The notes under the pieces were generated by a model, which saw only the letters and a list, made by a program, of their open reading frames with translations, was not told the origin of the DNA and ran no database searches. From Plantibacter flavus (GTDB lineage Bacteria; Actinomycetota; Actinomycetes; Actinomycetales; Microbacteriaceae), in contig NZ_CP019402.1 of assembly GCF_002024505.1 (NCBI RefSeq), forward strand, positions 4,092,001 to 4,156,000: a DNA stretch of 64,000 bases. Direction: 5' to 3'. The position numbers and the translations under genes are program-made. Below, one piece after another: positions 52,236-62,113 of this stretch. Positions within the stretch are counted from its first letter, which is position 1. Each line of letters opens with the position of its first letter.

Positions 52236-53174
52236 TCAGACGAGGACGCCGATCGGCATCGTCAGCGGCGGCTCCGGCTGCACCGGCACCGTGTCCGACA
52301 CGGGCAGCTCGATGCCGTCGCGAGCGAGCAGGCGCGCACTCTCCTCGGCGTCGATGTAGTGCAGCGGCGGGGTCTCCCCCAGCGGCACCACCGAGTGCAG
52401 GACCGTCTTGCCGTAGACGTGGACGAGGTTGAACGCCCGCGCGCCGTCGCGACCACGCGTCCCGCCGACGGGCACGTTGAGGTCCTGCGTGTAGCACGTG
52501 GCCGACGCGACCGACACCGGGATGCCCGCGAAGGTCGCGGTCGACGAGTAGTGCAGGTGCCCGGCGATGATGCTCCGGACGTCGGACCCCTCGAGCACTT
52601 CGGCGAGCTTCGCCTGGTCGCGCAGCTCGACGCTCACGGCGAGGTCGAGCACGCTCGGGACGGGCGGGTGGTGCATCGCGAGGATCGTGCCGTGAGGCGC
52701 CTTCGTCGAAAGCTCCTCGGCGAGCCAGTCGAGCTGCTCGTCCGACACCTCACCGTGGTGGCGCCCGGGGACGCTCGAGTCGAGGGTGATGACGCGGAGG
52801 CCGTTGACGTCGTAGACGCGGTCGACCGGTCGGGTGGTCGGCACCTCACCGAACAGCCCGGCCCGGAACGCCTGGCGGTCGTCGTGGTTGCCCATCACCC
52901 AGATGATCTGCGATCCGAGGCGCTCGGCGACCGGCTCGACGATCGAGCGGATGCGGTCGTACGCGTCGGGTTCGCCCTTGTCGGCGAGGTCACCCGTGAA
53001 GACGATCGCTTCGGGCCGACCGCCGGACGCCTCGAACTCGGCGAACAGGTGACGCAGGTGCGTCTCGCTGTCGACACTGTCGTAGAGGCTCCCCCCGCCG
53101 GCGAGGAGGTGCGTGTCGCTCACATGGAGCAGGAAGTGATCGGGCCTCGGGTACTCGGCCGTGCGAAGACTCAC
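52236..53174 (-). CDS. metallophosphoesterase (CpdA-like)
   Basis: 312 residues. Metal motifs in order: LHVSDTHL, VFTGDLADKG, VMGNHDDR, AMHHPP and AGHLHYSS, the calcineurin-like five-motif set of class III phosphodiesterases. Possible substrates are cyclic nucleotides or phospholipid head groups. GTG 53174 is preferred; ATG 53213 would add 13 residues without family likeness. Confidence 0.9.
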   Translation of the reverse strand: MSLRTAEYPRPDHFLLHVSDTHLLAGGGSLYDSVDSETHLRHLFAEFEASGGRPEAIVFTGDLADKGEPDAYDRIRSIVEPVAERLGSQIIWVMGNHDDRQAFRAGLFGEVPTTRPVDRVYDVNGLRVITLDSSVPGRHHGEVSDEQLDWLAEELSTKAPHGTILAMHHPPVPSVLDLAVSVELRDQAKLAEVLEGSDVRSIIAGHLHYSSTATFAGIPVSVASATCYTQDLNVPVGGTRGRDGARAFNLVHVYGKTVLHSVVPLGETPPLHYIDAEESARLLARDGIELPVSDTVPVQPEPPLTMPIGVLV

Positions 53175-53353
53175 GTGACAACTCTCGTTCGAGCGATGCT
53201 CTCCGAACCGCATCGCAGCTGTTTGACCATCTGACCAGACTCGGTTGAACGGCGACGGAACGCCACGCTACGACGCGGGAAACTCGTGAGCAAGGTCAGG
53301 AGCCGACATCCAGGGGACTCACACCTGACGGTGGGCTGCGGGAGGATGTCCGC

Positions 53354-54121
53354 ATGCCCTACCTCGACGACGATGAGCAGCCGCTGCAGCGGATCGATCT
53401 GGCGCAGATCCCCCCGACCGGACGCCGGTTCCGACTCGAGCGGCGGATCGGGTTCCAGGAGCACGCCCCTGACGGTCCCGTCGTGTGGGCACCGGCGTCC
53501 GACGACGGGCACGACGGCGACCGCGCGGAGGGATGGACCGACCTCGCGTCCGTCCCGGGCGTCCTGTGGAGCTTCATCGGCAGCTACGGCCGACAGTCCG
53601 CGCCGGCCGTCGTGCACGACCACCGCGCGCTCCTCGCACTCGGGCTCCCGGCGGACCAGGCACTCGAGCAGCGGTTCGAGGACGATCGACAGTTCCGCGT
53701 CGGACTCCGCCAGCAGCGGGTGCCGCTCCTCCGGGCCTGGCTCATGTGGGCCGTCGTGTCGGTCGAGCGGTACGTCAGGCACGCTCCAGGCGTCGCCGCC
53801 GTGCTGATCGGGCAGTCGGTCCTCGGGGTCCTGGCCGTCTGGGTCGCGACGATCGGACTCGTCACGCCCGTGCTCGGCGCTCCGACGCCCGGGTGGCTCG
53901 GCCTCGCGATGGCACCCGCGGTCCTCGCCGTGTGCTGGCGGGAGGAACGGAGACTCCTCGTCTGGCTGCCGTACGCCGGTGCGCTCCTCGGTCCCCTGCT
54001 CCTCGTCCAACTCGCAGCGGTCGGGGCGTTCCGCCTCATCGAACTCCTCGTGCGGGAGACCATCGACCGCCCGTTCATCGACGACTCCCCCGGCCCCGTC
54101 GGCCCGCCGACCCTCCGCTGA
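53354..54121 (+). CDS. DUF1353 domain fused to membrane spans
   Basis: 255 residues. The N-terminal DUF1353 part has GWTDLASVPGVLWSFIGSYG and APAVVHDHRAL. The second half has three to four hydrophobic spans (about 148-236). DUF1353 is normally a stand-alone phage-linked domain of about 100 residues, so the fusion is unusual. Function unknown. Confidence 0.75.
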   Translation: MPYLDDDEQPLQRIDLAQIPPTGRRFRLERRIGFQEHAPDGPVVWAPASDDGHDGDRAEGWTDLASVPGVLWSFIGSYGRQSAPAVVHDHRALLALGLPADQALEQRFEDDRQFRVGLRQQRVPLLRAWLMWAVVSVERYVRHAPGVAAVLIGQSVLGVLAVWVATIGLVTPVLGAPTPGWLGLAMAPAVLAVCWREERRLLVWLPYAGALLGPLLLVQLAAVGAFRLIELLVRETIDRPFIDDSPGPVGPPTLR

Positions 54122-54126
54122 CCGGT

Positions 54127-54199
54127 TCCCTGTCTCAGGAACGCCTCGGCGTGTCGAGCGCGGGGGACCCGACACGCCGAGACGCTCCTGAGACAGGGA
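54127..54199. terminator. long imperfect palindrome between convergent genes
   Basis: TCCCTGTCTCAGGA (54127-54140) pairs with 54186-54199, and CTCGGCGTGTC (54145-54155) with GACACGCCGAG (54171-54181). Probably terminates both the DUF1353 gene and transporter 3. Confidence 0.7.
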
Positions 54200-54215
54200 C
54201 GGAGCAGGGGTCCGG

Positions 54216-54995
54216 TCAGGCGCCGGGGAGGGTGCCGAGTCCGTCGACGACCGGGATCGCCGCGAGCAGCCGCTGCGTGTAGGCGTCCTGCGGGTCGGAC
54301 CAGACGCGGTCGACCGGACCGTGCTCGACGATGCGACCGGCGCTCATGACCGCCACGTCGTCCGCGATGACCCGGACGACGGACAGGTCGTGGCTGATGA
54401 AGAGGAGCGCCGCACCCGTCTCGACCGCGAGCTTCCGCATGAGCTTCGCCACCCGTGCCTGCAGGGAGGCGTCGAGCGACGCGATCGGCTCGTCACCGAT
54501 GAGCAGCTCGGGACCCGCCGCGATCGCCCGGGCGATCGCGATGCGCTGCCGCTGGCCGCCCGAGAACTGGTGCGGATAGCGGGTGCGGCTGGCTGCGTCG
54601 AGCTCGACGTGCTCGAGCAGCTGACCGACATCCCACGCGTCGCGCACCGGGTTGACCCGGAGGCCGTCCTCGATCTGACTCCCGACCGTGCGGCGCGGGT
54701 TCAGCGAGGCGTACGGGTTCTGGAAGACCATCTGGATCCGCAGCAGCTCGGGTGCGCGCTTCCGGAGACCCAGCTTGCCGATGGGTGTCCCGTTGAACGT
54801 GATCGCGCCACCCGAGGTCGGTTCCAGCCCACAGACCGCTCGTGCGAGGGTCGACTTGCCGCAGCCCGACTCCCCCACCAGGCCGAGCACCTGTCGCGGC
54901 TCGAGGTCGAAGCTCACGCCGTCGACCGCGTTCAGCGTGCCGCGACCGGGCAGCTTGTACGTCACATGGACGTCGTCGAGGTGCAGCAGCGTCAT
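54216..54995 (-). CDS. peptide ABC transporter ATPase (DppF type), transporter 3
   Basis: 259 residues. Walker A GESGCGKST, FQNPYASLNP, signature FSGGQRQR, Walker B LLIGDEP, SHD. Lacks the C-terminal Cys-bearing domain of transporter 2, so it is short. ATG overlaps the upstream stop. Confidence 0.94.
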   Translation of the reverse strand: MTLLHLDDVHVTYKLPGRGTLNAVDGVSFDLEPRQVLGLVGESGCGKSTLARAVCGLEPTSGGAITFNGTPIGKLGLRKRAPELLRIQMVFQNPYASLNPRRTVGSQIEDGLRVNPVRDAWDVGQLLEHVELDAASRTRYPHQFSGGQRQRIAIARAIAAGPELLIGDEPIASLDASLQARVAKLMRKLAVETGAALLFISHDLSVVRVIADDVAVMSAGRIVEHGPVDRVWSDPQDAYTQRLLAAIPVVDGLGTLPGA

Positions 54996-55810
54996 GACGC
55001 CGCCTCCGTTCCCGTGTCGGGCAGCGCGTCGATGAGCGCCTTGGTGTACTCGTGCTGCGGAGCGGTGATGACCTGGTACCGGCTGCCGTGCTCGACGATC
55101 TCGCCGAGCCGCATGACCGCGATCGTGTCGGCGAGCGCCGACATCACCCCGAGGTCGTGGGTGACGAGGATGATCGCGATCCCGAGCTCGTCGCACAGCT
55201 TCCGCAGCAGGCGGAGGATGCCGGCCTGGACCGTGACGTCGAGGGCCGTGGTCGGTTCGTCGGCGATGAGCACGGAGGGCTCGCACATCAGCGCCGAGGC
55301 GATCGCGATGCGCTGCAGCTGTCCCCCCGAGAACTGGTGCGGGTACTTGCGCAGCGCCGCCTCCGGGTTCGGGACGGCGACGAGGCCGAGCATCTCGAGC
55401 GCCCGCGCGTGGGCGGCCGCCTTCGAGGCTCCCGTGTGGTGCCGGTAGTGGTCGACGAGTTGGGCCTCGACCGTGAGCATGGGGTGCAGGCTCGCGGTCG
55501 GGTCCTGGAAGATCATCGCGATCTCCGTGCCGCGGTACCGGTTCATGGTGCGCTGCTTGAGCCCCACGAGTTCGGTGCCGTCGAAGCGGATGCTGCCGCC
55601 GAGGTCCGCTCCGGCCGGCAGGAGCCCGCAGATGGCGAGCCCGGTCATGGTCTTGCCGGACCCCGACTCACCGGCCAGCCCGGTGATGCGACCGGCGGGG
55701 ACCTCGAGGTCGATGCCGCGGAGGATCTGCTTGGTGGCGGCGCCGCGACCGAAGCCGAGCGTGAGCCCCTCGATGACGATCCCGCCGCCACCGCCTGCTG
55801 CCTGCGTCAT
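54992..55810 (-). CDS. peptide ABC transporter ATPase (DppD type), transporter 3
   Basis: 272 residues. Walker A GESGSGKTM, FQDPTASLHP, signature FSGGQLQR, Walker B LIADEP, THD switch. Also short, without the Cys domain. Confidence 0.94.
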   Translation of the reverse strand: MTQAAGGGGGIVIEGLTLGFGRGAATKQILRGIDLEVPAGRITGLAGESGSGKTMTGLAICGLLPAGADLGGSIRFDGTELVGLKQRTMNRYRGTEIAMIFQDPTASLHPMLTVEAQLVDHYRHHTGASKAAAHARALEMLGLVAVPNPEAALRKYPHQFSGGQLQRIAIASALMCEPSVLIADEPTTALDVTVQAGILRLLRKLCDELGIAIILVTHDLGVMSALADTIAVMRLGEIVEHGSRYQVITAPQHEYTKALIDALPDTGTEAAS

Positions 55811-55848
55811 GTCGCGTCCTTTCGGGTCGCCCGCACCGCGTGCGCCGC

Positions 55849-56730
55849 TCACAGTGCGCGCCCCTGCACGGCTTCCTGCGACCGGGGGTCGAGGGCGTCG
55901 CGAAGGGCGTCGCCGAGGAAGTTGAAGGCGAGCACCACCGTGAGGATGGCGAGTCCCGGGAAGACGGCGATCCACCAAGACGAGAAGTTCTGCACCCCGT
56001 CGGACACCATCGCACCCCAGTCCGGCGTCGGCGGGACGGCACCGAGACCGAGGAACGAGAGACCCGACAGCAGCAGGATGGCCGTGCCGACGTCGAGCGT
56101 GGCGAGCACGACGACCGGCGACACGACGTTCGGCAGGATGTCCTTGCCGAGCGAGGTGAACGGCCCGTTGCCGAGCAGACGACCGGCGATGACGTACTCG
56201 GCTCCCCTGGCTCCGATGACGAGTGAACGCGTCACGCGGGCGTACGCCGGCCACGACACGATGAGCATCGCGATGACGGCGTTCGTGAGGCTCGGGCCGA
56301 GCGCTGCGGCGATGACCATCGCGAGGATGATCGTCGGGAACGCGAACACGAGGTCGGCGATCCGCATGATGGTCTCGTCGAGTGCCTTGCCGAAGTAGCC
56401 CGCGATCGCGCCGAGCAGCGAACCGATGAGCATCGCGAAGATCACGAGCATGAGGGCGAGCGGAATCGAGACCTGCGCGCCGCTGACGACCCGGGACAGG
56501 ACGTCGCGGCCCACCTGGTCGGTGCCGAACCAGTGCGCGGCACTCGGGGCCTGCAGCCGGTCGAAGTCCTGGGCGAGCGGGTCGAACGGCCGGATCCACG
56601 GCGCGAGCAGCGCGACGAGCAGCCAGAAGAGCACGATGACACCACCCGCGACGGCGAGCGGAGTGCGCAACTGCTTCGAGATGCGGAGGCGGCCCCTGCG
56701 CTTGGTCTGGACGGCGAGGACGTCGGTCAT
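55849..56730 (-). CDS. peptide ABC transporter permease (DppC type), transporter 3
   Basis: 293 residues, FGTDQVGRDVLSRVVSG and EAA loop (YVIAGRLLGNGPFTSLGKDILPN). ATG 56730 overlaps the DppB stop. Confidence 0.93.
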   Translation of the reverse strand: MTDVLAVQTKRRGRLRISKQLRTPLAVAGGVIVLFWLLVALLAPWIRPFDPLAQDFDRLQAPSAAHWFGTDQVGRDVLSRVVSGAQVSIPLALMLVIFAMLIGSLLGAIAGYFGKALDETIMRIADLVFAFPTIILAMVIAAALGPSLTNAVIAMLIVSWPAYARVTRSLVIGARGAEYVIAGRLLGNGPFTSLGKDILPNVVSPVVVLATLDVGTAILLLSGLSFLGLGAVPPTPDWGAMVSDGVQNFSSWWIAVFPGLAILTVVLAFNFLGDALRDALDPRSQEAVQGRAL

Positions 56731-57800
56731 GCCACCCTCACTCTCGGGTCGATGAAGCCGTACAGCACGTCGACCAGGAAGTTCAGGCCGATGTACACGA
56801 AGCCGACGATGAGCCCGACGCCCATGATCGCGGGCAGGTCGAGCTTGGTCGCCGCGGAGTACGCGTACTCGCCGAGGCCGTGCCACGAGTACACCTTCTC
56901 GACGAGGACCGTTCCGGACAGCAGCGATCCGAAGGCGACGCCGAGCACGGTGATGATGGGGACGAGCGCACCGCGGAGCACGTACCGGGTCACGACGACG
57001 TGGCCGGGAAGGCCTTTCGCCCGCGCTGCCCGGACGTAGTCGAGGTCGAGCACCTCCAGGATCGCCGACCGCGCGAACCGGGTGAGCAGGCCGATCGTGT
57101 AGAGCGCCAGGACGGAGGCGGGCAGGATCAGGTGGGCGATGGCGTCGCCGAAGGTCGACCACTGGCCGGCGAGCAATGCGTCGACCGTGTACATCCCGGT
57201 GACCTTCGGTGGCGGGATCGCCGCGGGCGAGAGCCGCCCGGAGCCCGGGAACCAGTGCAGCTGGGAGAAGAACACGAAGTAGACGACGAGTGCGAGCCAG
57301 AACGACGGCACCGAGATGCCGATGAGACTCACGACCCGGATGACCTGGTCGGTGATCGTCTTCCGGCGCAGCGCGGCCCACATGCCGAGACCGACGCCGA
57401 TGACGATCGAGATGACGATGGCGGTGAGCGCCAGTTCGGCCGTGGCCGGGAAGGCGCGACCGAGTTCGTCCGCGACGGCGCCCCGGGTCTGCTGCGAGGT
57501 CCCGAGGTCACCCTGGAACAGGTTCGCGACGTAGGTGACGTACTGGACGGGCAATGGCTTGTCGAGGCCGGCGTTCTCGCGGAACTGCGCGACGATCGTC
57601 GGGTCCGCCGCGGCCTGCTCACCGAGCGCCGCCTGCACGGGGTCCGCGGGCACGAGGTTGGTCAGCGTGAAGGTGACGAGCGTCACCCCGAACATCAGGA
57701 GGACCGTGAGTCCGAGCCGGATGCCGAGGTAGCGCGCGAGCGGGTGGAGACCCGCTCGCGCGCTGGACGTCGTCGGCGCGACGCTACTTGATTCCGGCAA
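56727..57800 (-). CDS. peptide ABC transporter permease (DppB type), transporter 3
   Basis: 357 residues. First span LGLTVLLMFGVTLVTFTL, NLVPADPVQAALGEQA, EAA loop (YVRAARAKGLPGHVVVTRYVLR). Overlaps the binding-protein gene by 17 bases. Confidence 0.93.
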   Translation of the reverse strand: MPESSSVAPTTSSARAGLHPLARYLGIRLGLTVLLMFGVTLVTFTLTNLVPADPVQAALGEQAAADPTIVAQFRENAGLDKPLPVQYVTYVANLFQGDLGTSQQTRGAVADELGRAFPATAELALTAIVISIVIGVGLGMWAALRRKTITDQVIRVVSLIGISVPSFWLALVVYFVFFSQLHWFPGSGRLSPAAIPPPKVTGMYTVDALLAGQWSTFGDAIAHLILPASVLALYTIGLLTRFARSAILEVLDLDYVRAARAKGLPGHVVVTRYVLRGALVPIITVLGVAFGSLLSGTVLVEKVYSWHGLGEYAYSAATKLDLPAIMGVGLIVGFVYIGLNFLVDVLYGFIDPRVRVA

Positions 57801-59367
57801 GGTCGACGGTCCACGTCGGGTTCAGCGGAACCTCGGTGATCGTGGTCGCGGTGACCACGTTCTGCGCCGGCTGCAGGAGCGGGATGAACGGTCCGCTCGC
57901 GTTCTGCGCCTTCTGGAGGTCCTGGTACGCGGCGGCACGGGCGTCCGTGTCGGTCGCGGCGAGCGCAGCGTTCGCGAGGTCGGTCACGGTCGGGTCGGCG
58001 CCTGCCGGCCAGCCAGCGCGGAGGCCGACGAGCTCACCCGGCGTGAACGCGAGGTAGTTCGACGGGTCCGGGAAGTCCGGGCCCCAGTACCAGAGACCCA
58101 CGGTCTCCTTGCCGTCGCGGTAGGCGTCCAGCTCGGTGGCGACCGGAGCCGGGGCCAGCGTGATGGTGATGCCGACCGACTTCAGCTGCGCCTGGACCGA
58201 CTCGGCGATGCTCTGGAGCGACAGCCCCTGCACCGTGATGTCGTTCGGGAAGTTCAGGGTGACGGCTTCGCCGGCGTACCCGGACTCCTTGAGCGCAGCC
58301 TTCGCCGCATCGGCGTCGAACTGATTGCCGTCGGCGGCGTCGAGCGCCCCGTTGAAGATCGAGGGGATGAAGCCACCGGGACGGACGGAACCGTCGCCCG
58401 CGAGGTCGACGATCCTGTCGTAGTCGATGCCGAGCTTGACGGCCTCGAGGAACTTCGGGTTGCTCGTGATGTCGCTGATCGCGGGGTCCTGGTTGAGCAT
58501 GAGGAAGATCATGTAGCGCGAGGGGTTCGCGATGATCTTCACCTTCGAGTCGTCGAGCTCGGAGACCTGGTCGGGGTTCAGATCGAGGGCGACCTGCGAG
58601 TCACCGGCCTCGACGTTGAGCTTCTGCGTCGGGCCCTGCACGTTGCGGAGGACGACGCGCTCGTACGCGGGCTTGGTCCCCGTGTACTCGGGGTTCGCCG
58701 TGAAGACGACCTGCGAGGCGGCGTCGAAGGACTCGAGCTTGTACGGGCCGGAGCCCGCGGACGTCGTGTTGAGGAACGACTCGGCCGCATCGTCGGCGGT
58801 CGCGCTGCCACCGTTCTCCTCGACGACCTTCTTGTTCACGACACCGAGGGCCGGGTTCGGAAGGATGAACGGGAGGGCGGGGTTCGGCGTCGCCGAGGTG
58901 AGCGTGAGCGTCGTGTCCGAGGTCTTCTCGATCGTGACGCCGTCGAGCAGGAAGGACGGGTTGCCCTTCACGCCCTGGACGCGCTGCAGCGAGAACACCG
59001 CGTCGTCGACGGTCACGTCGGAGCCGTCGGAGAACTTCTTGCCGTCCTTCATCGTGAGGGTCATCACCGTGTTGTCGGCGTTCATCTCGTAGCTCGCGAG
59101 GCCGTCGACGGGCGCGGTGACGTCGTCGTCCTTGAAGGTGAGGAGGGTCTCGTAGAGCGCCTTCGCGACGATCGAGCCGGTGGTCTCGTACTCGCGGTTC
59201 GGGTCGGCGGTCTTGAGGTCGAAGGACGCGTCGACGACGAGCGACTTGCCCGCGCTGTCATCGGAGCCGCCTGAGGGGGAACAGGCGCTGAGCGCGAGGC
59301 CGGCGGCGAGGGCGAGGCCGAGGGCCGCCATGCCGCGCCGGCTGGTGCGGCTGAAGGATCGTGACAA
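57784..59367 (-). CDS. peptide-binding lipoprotein (SBP family 5), transporter 3
   Basis: 527 residues. Lipobox ALSACSPSG, DLKTADPNREYETTG, GLWYWGPDFPDPSNYL. First gene of transporter 3. Unlike transporters 1 and 2 there is no hairpin before the permease; the genes overlap. Confidence 0.94.
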   Translation of the reverse strand: MSRSFSRTSRRGMAALGLALAAGLALSACSPSGGSDDSAGKSLVVDASFDLKTADPNREYETTGSIVAKALYETLLTFKDDDVTAPVDGLASYEMNADNTVMTLTMKDGKKFSDGSDVTVDDAVFSLQRVQGVKGNPSFLLDGVTIEKTSDTTLTLTSATPNPALPFILPNPALGVVNKKVVEENGGSATADDAAESFLNTTSAGSGPYKLESFDAASQVVFTANPEYTGTKPAYERVVLRNVQGPTQKLNVEAGDSQVALDLNPDQVSELDDSKVKIIANPSRYMIFLMLNQDPAISDITSNPKFLEAVKLGIDYDRIVDLAGDGSVRPGGFIPSIFNGALDAADGNQFDADAAKAALKESGYAGEAVTLNFPNDITVQGLSLQSIAESVQAQLKSVGITITLAPAPVATELDAYRDGKETVGLWYWGPDFPDPSNYLAFTPGELVGLRAGWPAGADPTVTDLANAALAATDTDARAAAYQDLQKAQNASGPFIPLLQPAQNVVTATTITEVPLNPTWTVDLAGIK

Positions 59368-59541
59368 GGTGGAGCTCCTTATCTGGTTGGAGGGATGAGC
59401 TGAAAGTAGTGCGATACGCGATCATTCGTCAATCCACAAGCCGTTATCAAAGAAGAAATATCTCGATTTCGCAGTGAATCTGCCATATCCTCTCAATCGA
59501 CCGCCAGGACCACCGCCGAATCTGGACGTTTGGAGCAATCG
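59368..59541. promoter_or_regulatory. AT-rich divergent promoter, transporter 3 / Lrp gene
   Basis: Much more AT-rich than its surroundings. On the minus strand TTGACG (about 59434-59429) with TACTTT 17-18 bases on can serve transporter 3. AAATATCTCGATTTC near 59455 may be the Lrp site. Confidence 0.45.
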
Positions 59542-60102
59542 ATGCAACTCGACGACACCCACATCCGCATGCTGGAGCTGCTCCGGGAGGACGGGCGGGC
59601 TTCGGTCGCCGCTCTCGCGGAGGAGCTCGGGATCTCCCGTTCGAACGCCTACTCGCGGTATGAGGCCATGCTCCGCGCCGGCGTCCTGAAGGGGGTCCAC
59701 GCGGAGATCGAGCCGGCGACGGTCGGGCTCGGCGTCGCGGCGATGGTCTTCATCACGCTGCGCCAGAGCCAGTGGGCCGACTTCCGCGCGCGGCTGTCCT
59801 CGGTCCCGGAGCTCGAGTACTTCGCCGTCACGACCGGCGAGCACGACGCGATGATGCTGATCCGGGCCCCTGACGTGGCGGCGATCCACGAACTGGTCGC
59901 CACCCGGCTCGCACAGTGGCCGTCCATCAAGGCGACGACGACCGTGTTCCTCATGGACGAGGAGCGGTCGAACGTGTCGCTCCGCATGACGAGGTCCGAG
60001 CGCACGAGCGTCGAGGACTCCGGCGAGCGCTTCGGCATGACCCGGTTCGTCCGGACGAGCGACGAGCGCGCCCAGCGGGTGCCGGAGCGACGCGGACGCT
60101 GA
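59542..60102 (+). CDS. Lrp/AsnC-family regulator
   Basis: 186 residues. Winged helix (LDDTHIRMLELLREDGRASVAALAEELGISRSNAYSRYEAM) and an AsnC ligand domain (VFITLRQSQW, YFAVTTGEHDAMM). A charged 35-residue tail is extra. ATG 59542 has GGAG 7 bases upstream. Divergent from transporter 3, which it probably controls in response to an amino acid. Confidence 0.93.
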   Translation: MQLDDTHIRMLELLREDGRASVAALAEELGISRSNAYSRYEAMLRAGVLKGVHAEIEPATVGLGVAAMVFITLRQSQWADFRARLSSVPELEYFAVTTGEHDAMMLIRAPDVAAIHELVATRLAQWPSIKATTTVFLMDEERSNVSLRMTRSERTSVEDSGERFGMTRFVRTSDERAQRVPERRGR

Positions 60103-60135
60103 CCCGCCGGCGGTGGCGTGCCGACCCCGACCGGT

Positions 60136-60519
60136 TCAGGCGGCGACGATCTCCCGACAGATGCTGACATGAGCCTGTCCGTCCGGACCGATGAAGTCCT
60201 CGGTGAGGATGAACGAGCCGTCCTCCGCGCGGGAGATGATCGAGCTCGCCTCGCCGCGCGTCGTCAGGTCGCCGGCACGGTTGCGGTGCACGAACGAGAT
60301 GTCGATGCGTTCGCCGGTACGCACCCCGCAGAACCGTCCGATGGAGACGGTGTCACCGACGTATTCGCCCCACAGCACGCCGTGCGTCTCGTGGTAGACG
60401 AATCGCGTGGGCGCGTCGGCGTCGACGACGCTCGCGGACGACGACACCATGTCGAACACCTTCGCATCGAGGTTGAAGTCGAGCGTCGAGCTGGTGCCGG
60501 TGTCGGCGGTTCCTGTCAT
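60136..60519 (-). CDS. conserved small protein, beta-rich
   Basis: 127 residues. The core FVYHETHGVLWGEYVGD, GRFCGVRTGERIDISFVHRN and TTRGEASSII matches small proteins often listed, doubtfully, as N-acetylglutamate synthase. It looks like a beta-barrel. No catalytic motif. Confidence 0.6.
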   Translation of the reverse strand: MTGTADTGTSSTLDFNLDAKVFDMVSSSASVVDADAPTRFVYHETHGVLWGEYVGDTVSIGRFCGVRTGERIDISFVHRNRAGDLTTRGEASSIISRAEDGSFILTEDFIGPDGQAHVSICREIVAA

Positions 60520-60694
60520 GCCGTCATTCTGCGGAGGCGTCCGAACGGGTGTCAACCTGCCGACGATCCGTCCATCCCGTCCATCACCTGAGCCGGTCGG
60601 GCAGGACGAAACGATGGATCGGACCCCATGGGCGGGATGTTCCGCTGGCTCCGGAGGTCGCAGCTTGACGGCGTCCACCGCGGGTGGCTTACTG

Positions 60695-62113
60695 ATGTCC
60701 ATGTGTCCAGACAGCCTGCAGTTCCGCGACCCCCGCACCCAGCCACTCCCCCGGGACGACGCGTTCCGCGAGTACCTCGCGACGGGCTGGGGTGCGGTGG
60801 ATCGCTCCGTCGACCTCGCCGAGGGTGCCGGCGCGGCCGCCGGACGTCACCGCGACGCCATCAGCGCGCAGTTCCCCGGCCACTGGCTCGTGGTCACCGC
60901 GGGACGCGCCGTGACGCGCGCGAACGACACCGAGTTCCCGTTCCGTCCGGACAGCGACTTCGTGTGGCTCACCTCCTGTCAGGCGGAGGGCGCGGTCCTG
61001 GTGATGCGGCCGACCGCCGGTGGGCACGACGCGACGCTGTACCTCGCCGAGCCCGTCGGTCCCGGTGAGGAGGCGTTCTACGCCGACGCCATGCGCGGCG
61101 AGCTCTGGATCGGCCCGTCCGCCGGACTCCCCCAGTGGGCGGAGGCGCTCGGCATCGAGGTCCGCTCCCTCGAGGTGCTGGACGAGTCCCTCGCGCTCCT
61201 GCCCGCCGACGCGCTCCGCGCAGGCGCCCCGGAGCCCCGGGTCGACGGTCGATTCGCGGCGTCGCGAGCGCTCCTCATCGCCCTGTCCGCCGCGAAGCTC
61301 GTCAAGGACGACTGGGAGATCGCGCAGCTCCGCGCCGCCGTGGACGCGACGGTCGGCGGGTTCCGCTCGGTCGTGCGCGAACTGCCCGCCGCCATCGAGT
61401 TCGGCGGAGAGCGCTGGTTGCAGTCGACCTTCGAGCGCCACGCCCGCACGTTCGGCAACGGTGTCGGGTACTCGACCATCATCGGCAGCGGACCACACGC
61501 TCCCACGCTGCACTGGACGCGCTGCGACGGTCCGGTCCTCCCCGAGCACCTCATCCTCATGGACGCCGGCGTCGAAGCCCGCTCGCTGTACACCGCCGAC
61601 GTCACGAGGACCTTCCCGGCGAGCGGGTCGTATTCCGCGGCCCAGCGCGAGGTCCACGACCACGTCGAGCGGGCCCACCGTGCCGCGATGTCGCAGGTCG
61701 GCCCCGGCCGCTCGTTCATCGACATGCGGAACACGGCGTACGAGCAGATCGCCACGAGCCTTCGCGACCTCGGCATCCTGCAGGTGTCGGTCGACGAGGC
61801 GATGTCGCCGAACGGCCAGCAGCACCGCCGCTACCTGCCGAGCGGCACCGGCCACCACCTCGGACTCGACGTGCACGACTGCGCCCGCATCGGCGACGAG
61901 CGGTACCTCGACGAGCCGCTGCAGCCGGGCGCCGTCCTGACGGTCGAACCAGGTCTCTACTTCCACGCGAACGACCTCACCGTGCCGCCGGAGCTGCGCG
62001 GCATCGGCGTCCGCATCGAGGACGACCTGCTCGTGACCGCCACCGGACACGAGGTCCTCTCCGCGGCACTCCCGATCAGCGCGGACGGTCTCGAGGCCTG
62101 GTTGCGGAGCTGA
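60695..62113 (+). CDS. M24 Xaa-Pro aminopeptidase
   Basis: 472 residues. Creatinase/prolidase N-domain (FPFRPDSDFVWLTSCQAEGAVLVM), then the pita-bread fold with metal ligands Asp/Asp in LMDAGVEARSLYTADVTRTFP, His in GTGHHLGLDVHD, Glu in TVEPGLYF and Glu in GVRIEDDLLVT. Removes N-terminal residues before proline. Lies next to transporter 3, so may trim imported Pro-containing peptides. ATG 60701 is an alternative start. Confidence 0.94.
   Translation: MSMCPDSLQFRDPRTQPLPRDDAFREYLATGWGAVDRSVDLAEGAGAAAGRHRDAISAQFPGHWLVVTAGRAVTRANDTEFPFRPDSDFVWLTSCQAEGAVLVMRPTAGGHDATLYLAEPVGPGEEAFYADAMRGELWIGPSAGLPQWAEALGIEVRSLEVLDESLALLPADALRAGAPEPRVDGRFAASRALLIALSAAKLVKDDWEIAQLRAAVDATVGGFRSVVRELPAAIEFGGERWLQSTFERHARTFGNGVGYSTIIGSGPHAPTLHWTRCDGPVLPEHLILMDAGVEARSLYTADVTRTFPASGSYSAAQREVHDHVERAHRAAMSQVGPGRSFIDMRNTAYEQIATSLRDLGILQVSVDEAMSPNGQQHRRYLPSGTGHHLGLDVHDCARIGDERYLDEPLQPGAVLTVEPGLYFHANDLTVPPELRGIGVRIEDDLLVTATGHEVLSAALPISADGLEAWLRS

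Noticed and set aside
54127-54199. Fourth member of the REP-like palindrome family
   Set aside because: The stem sequence is unrelated to CCGCGAACTGTCA; treated as a separate terminator.
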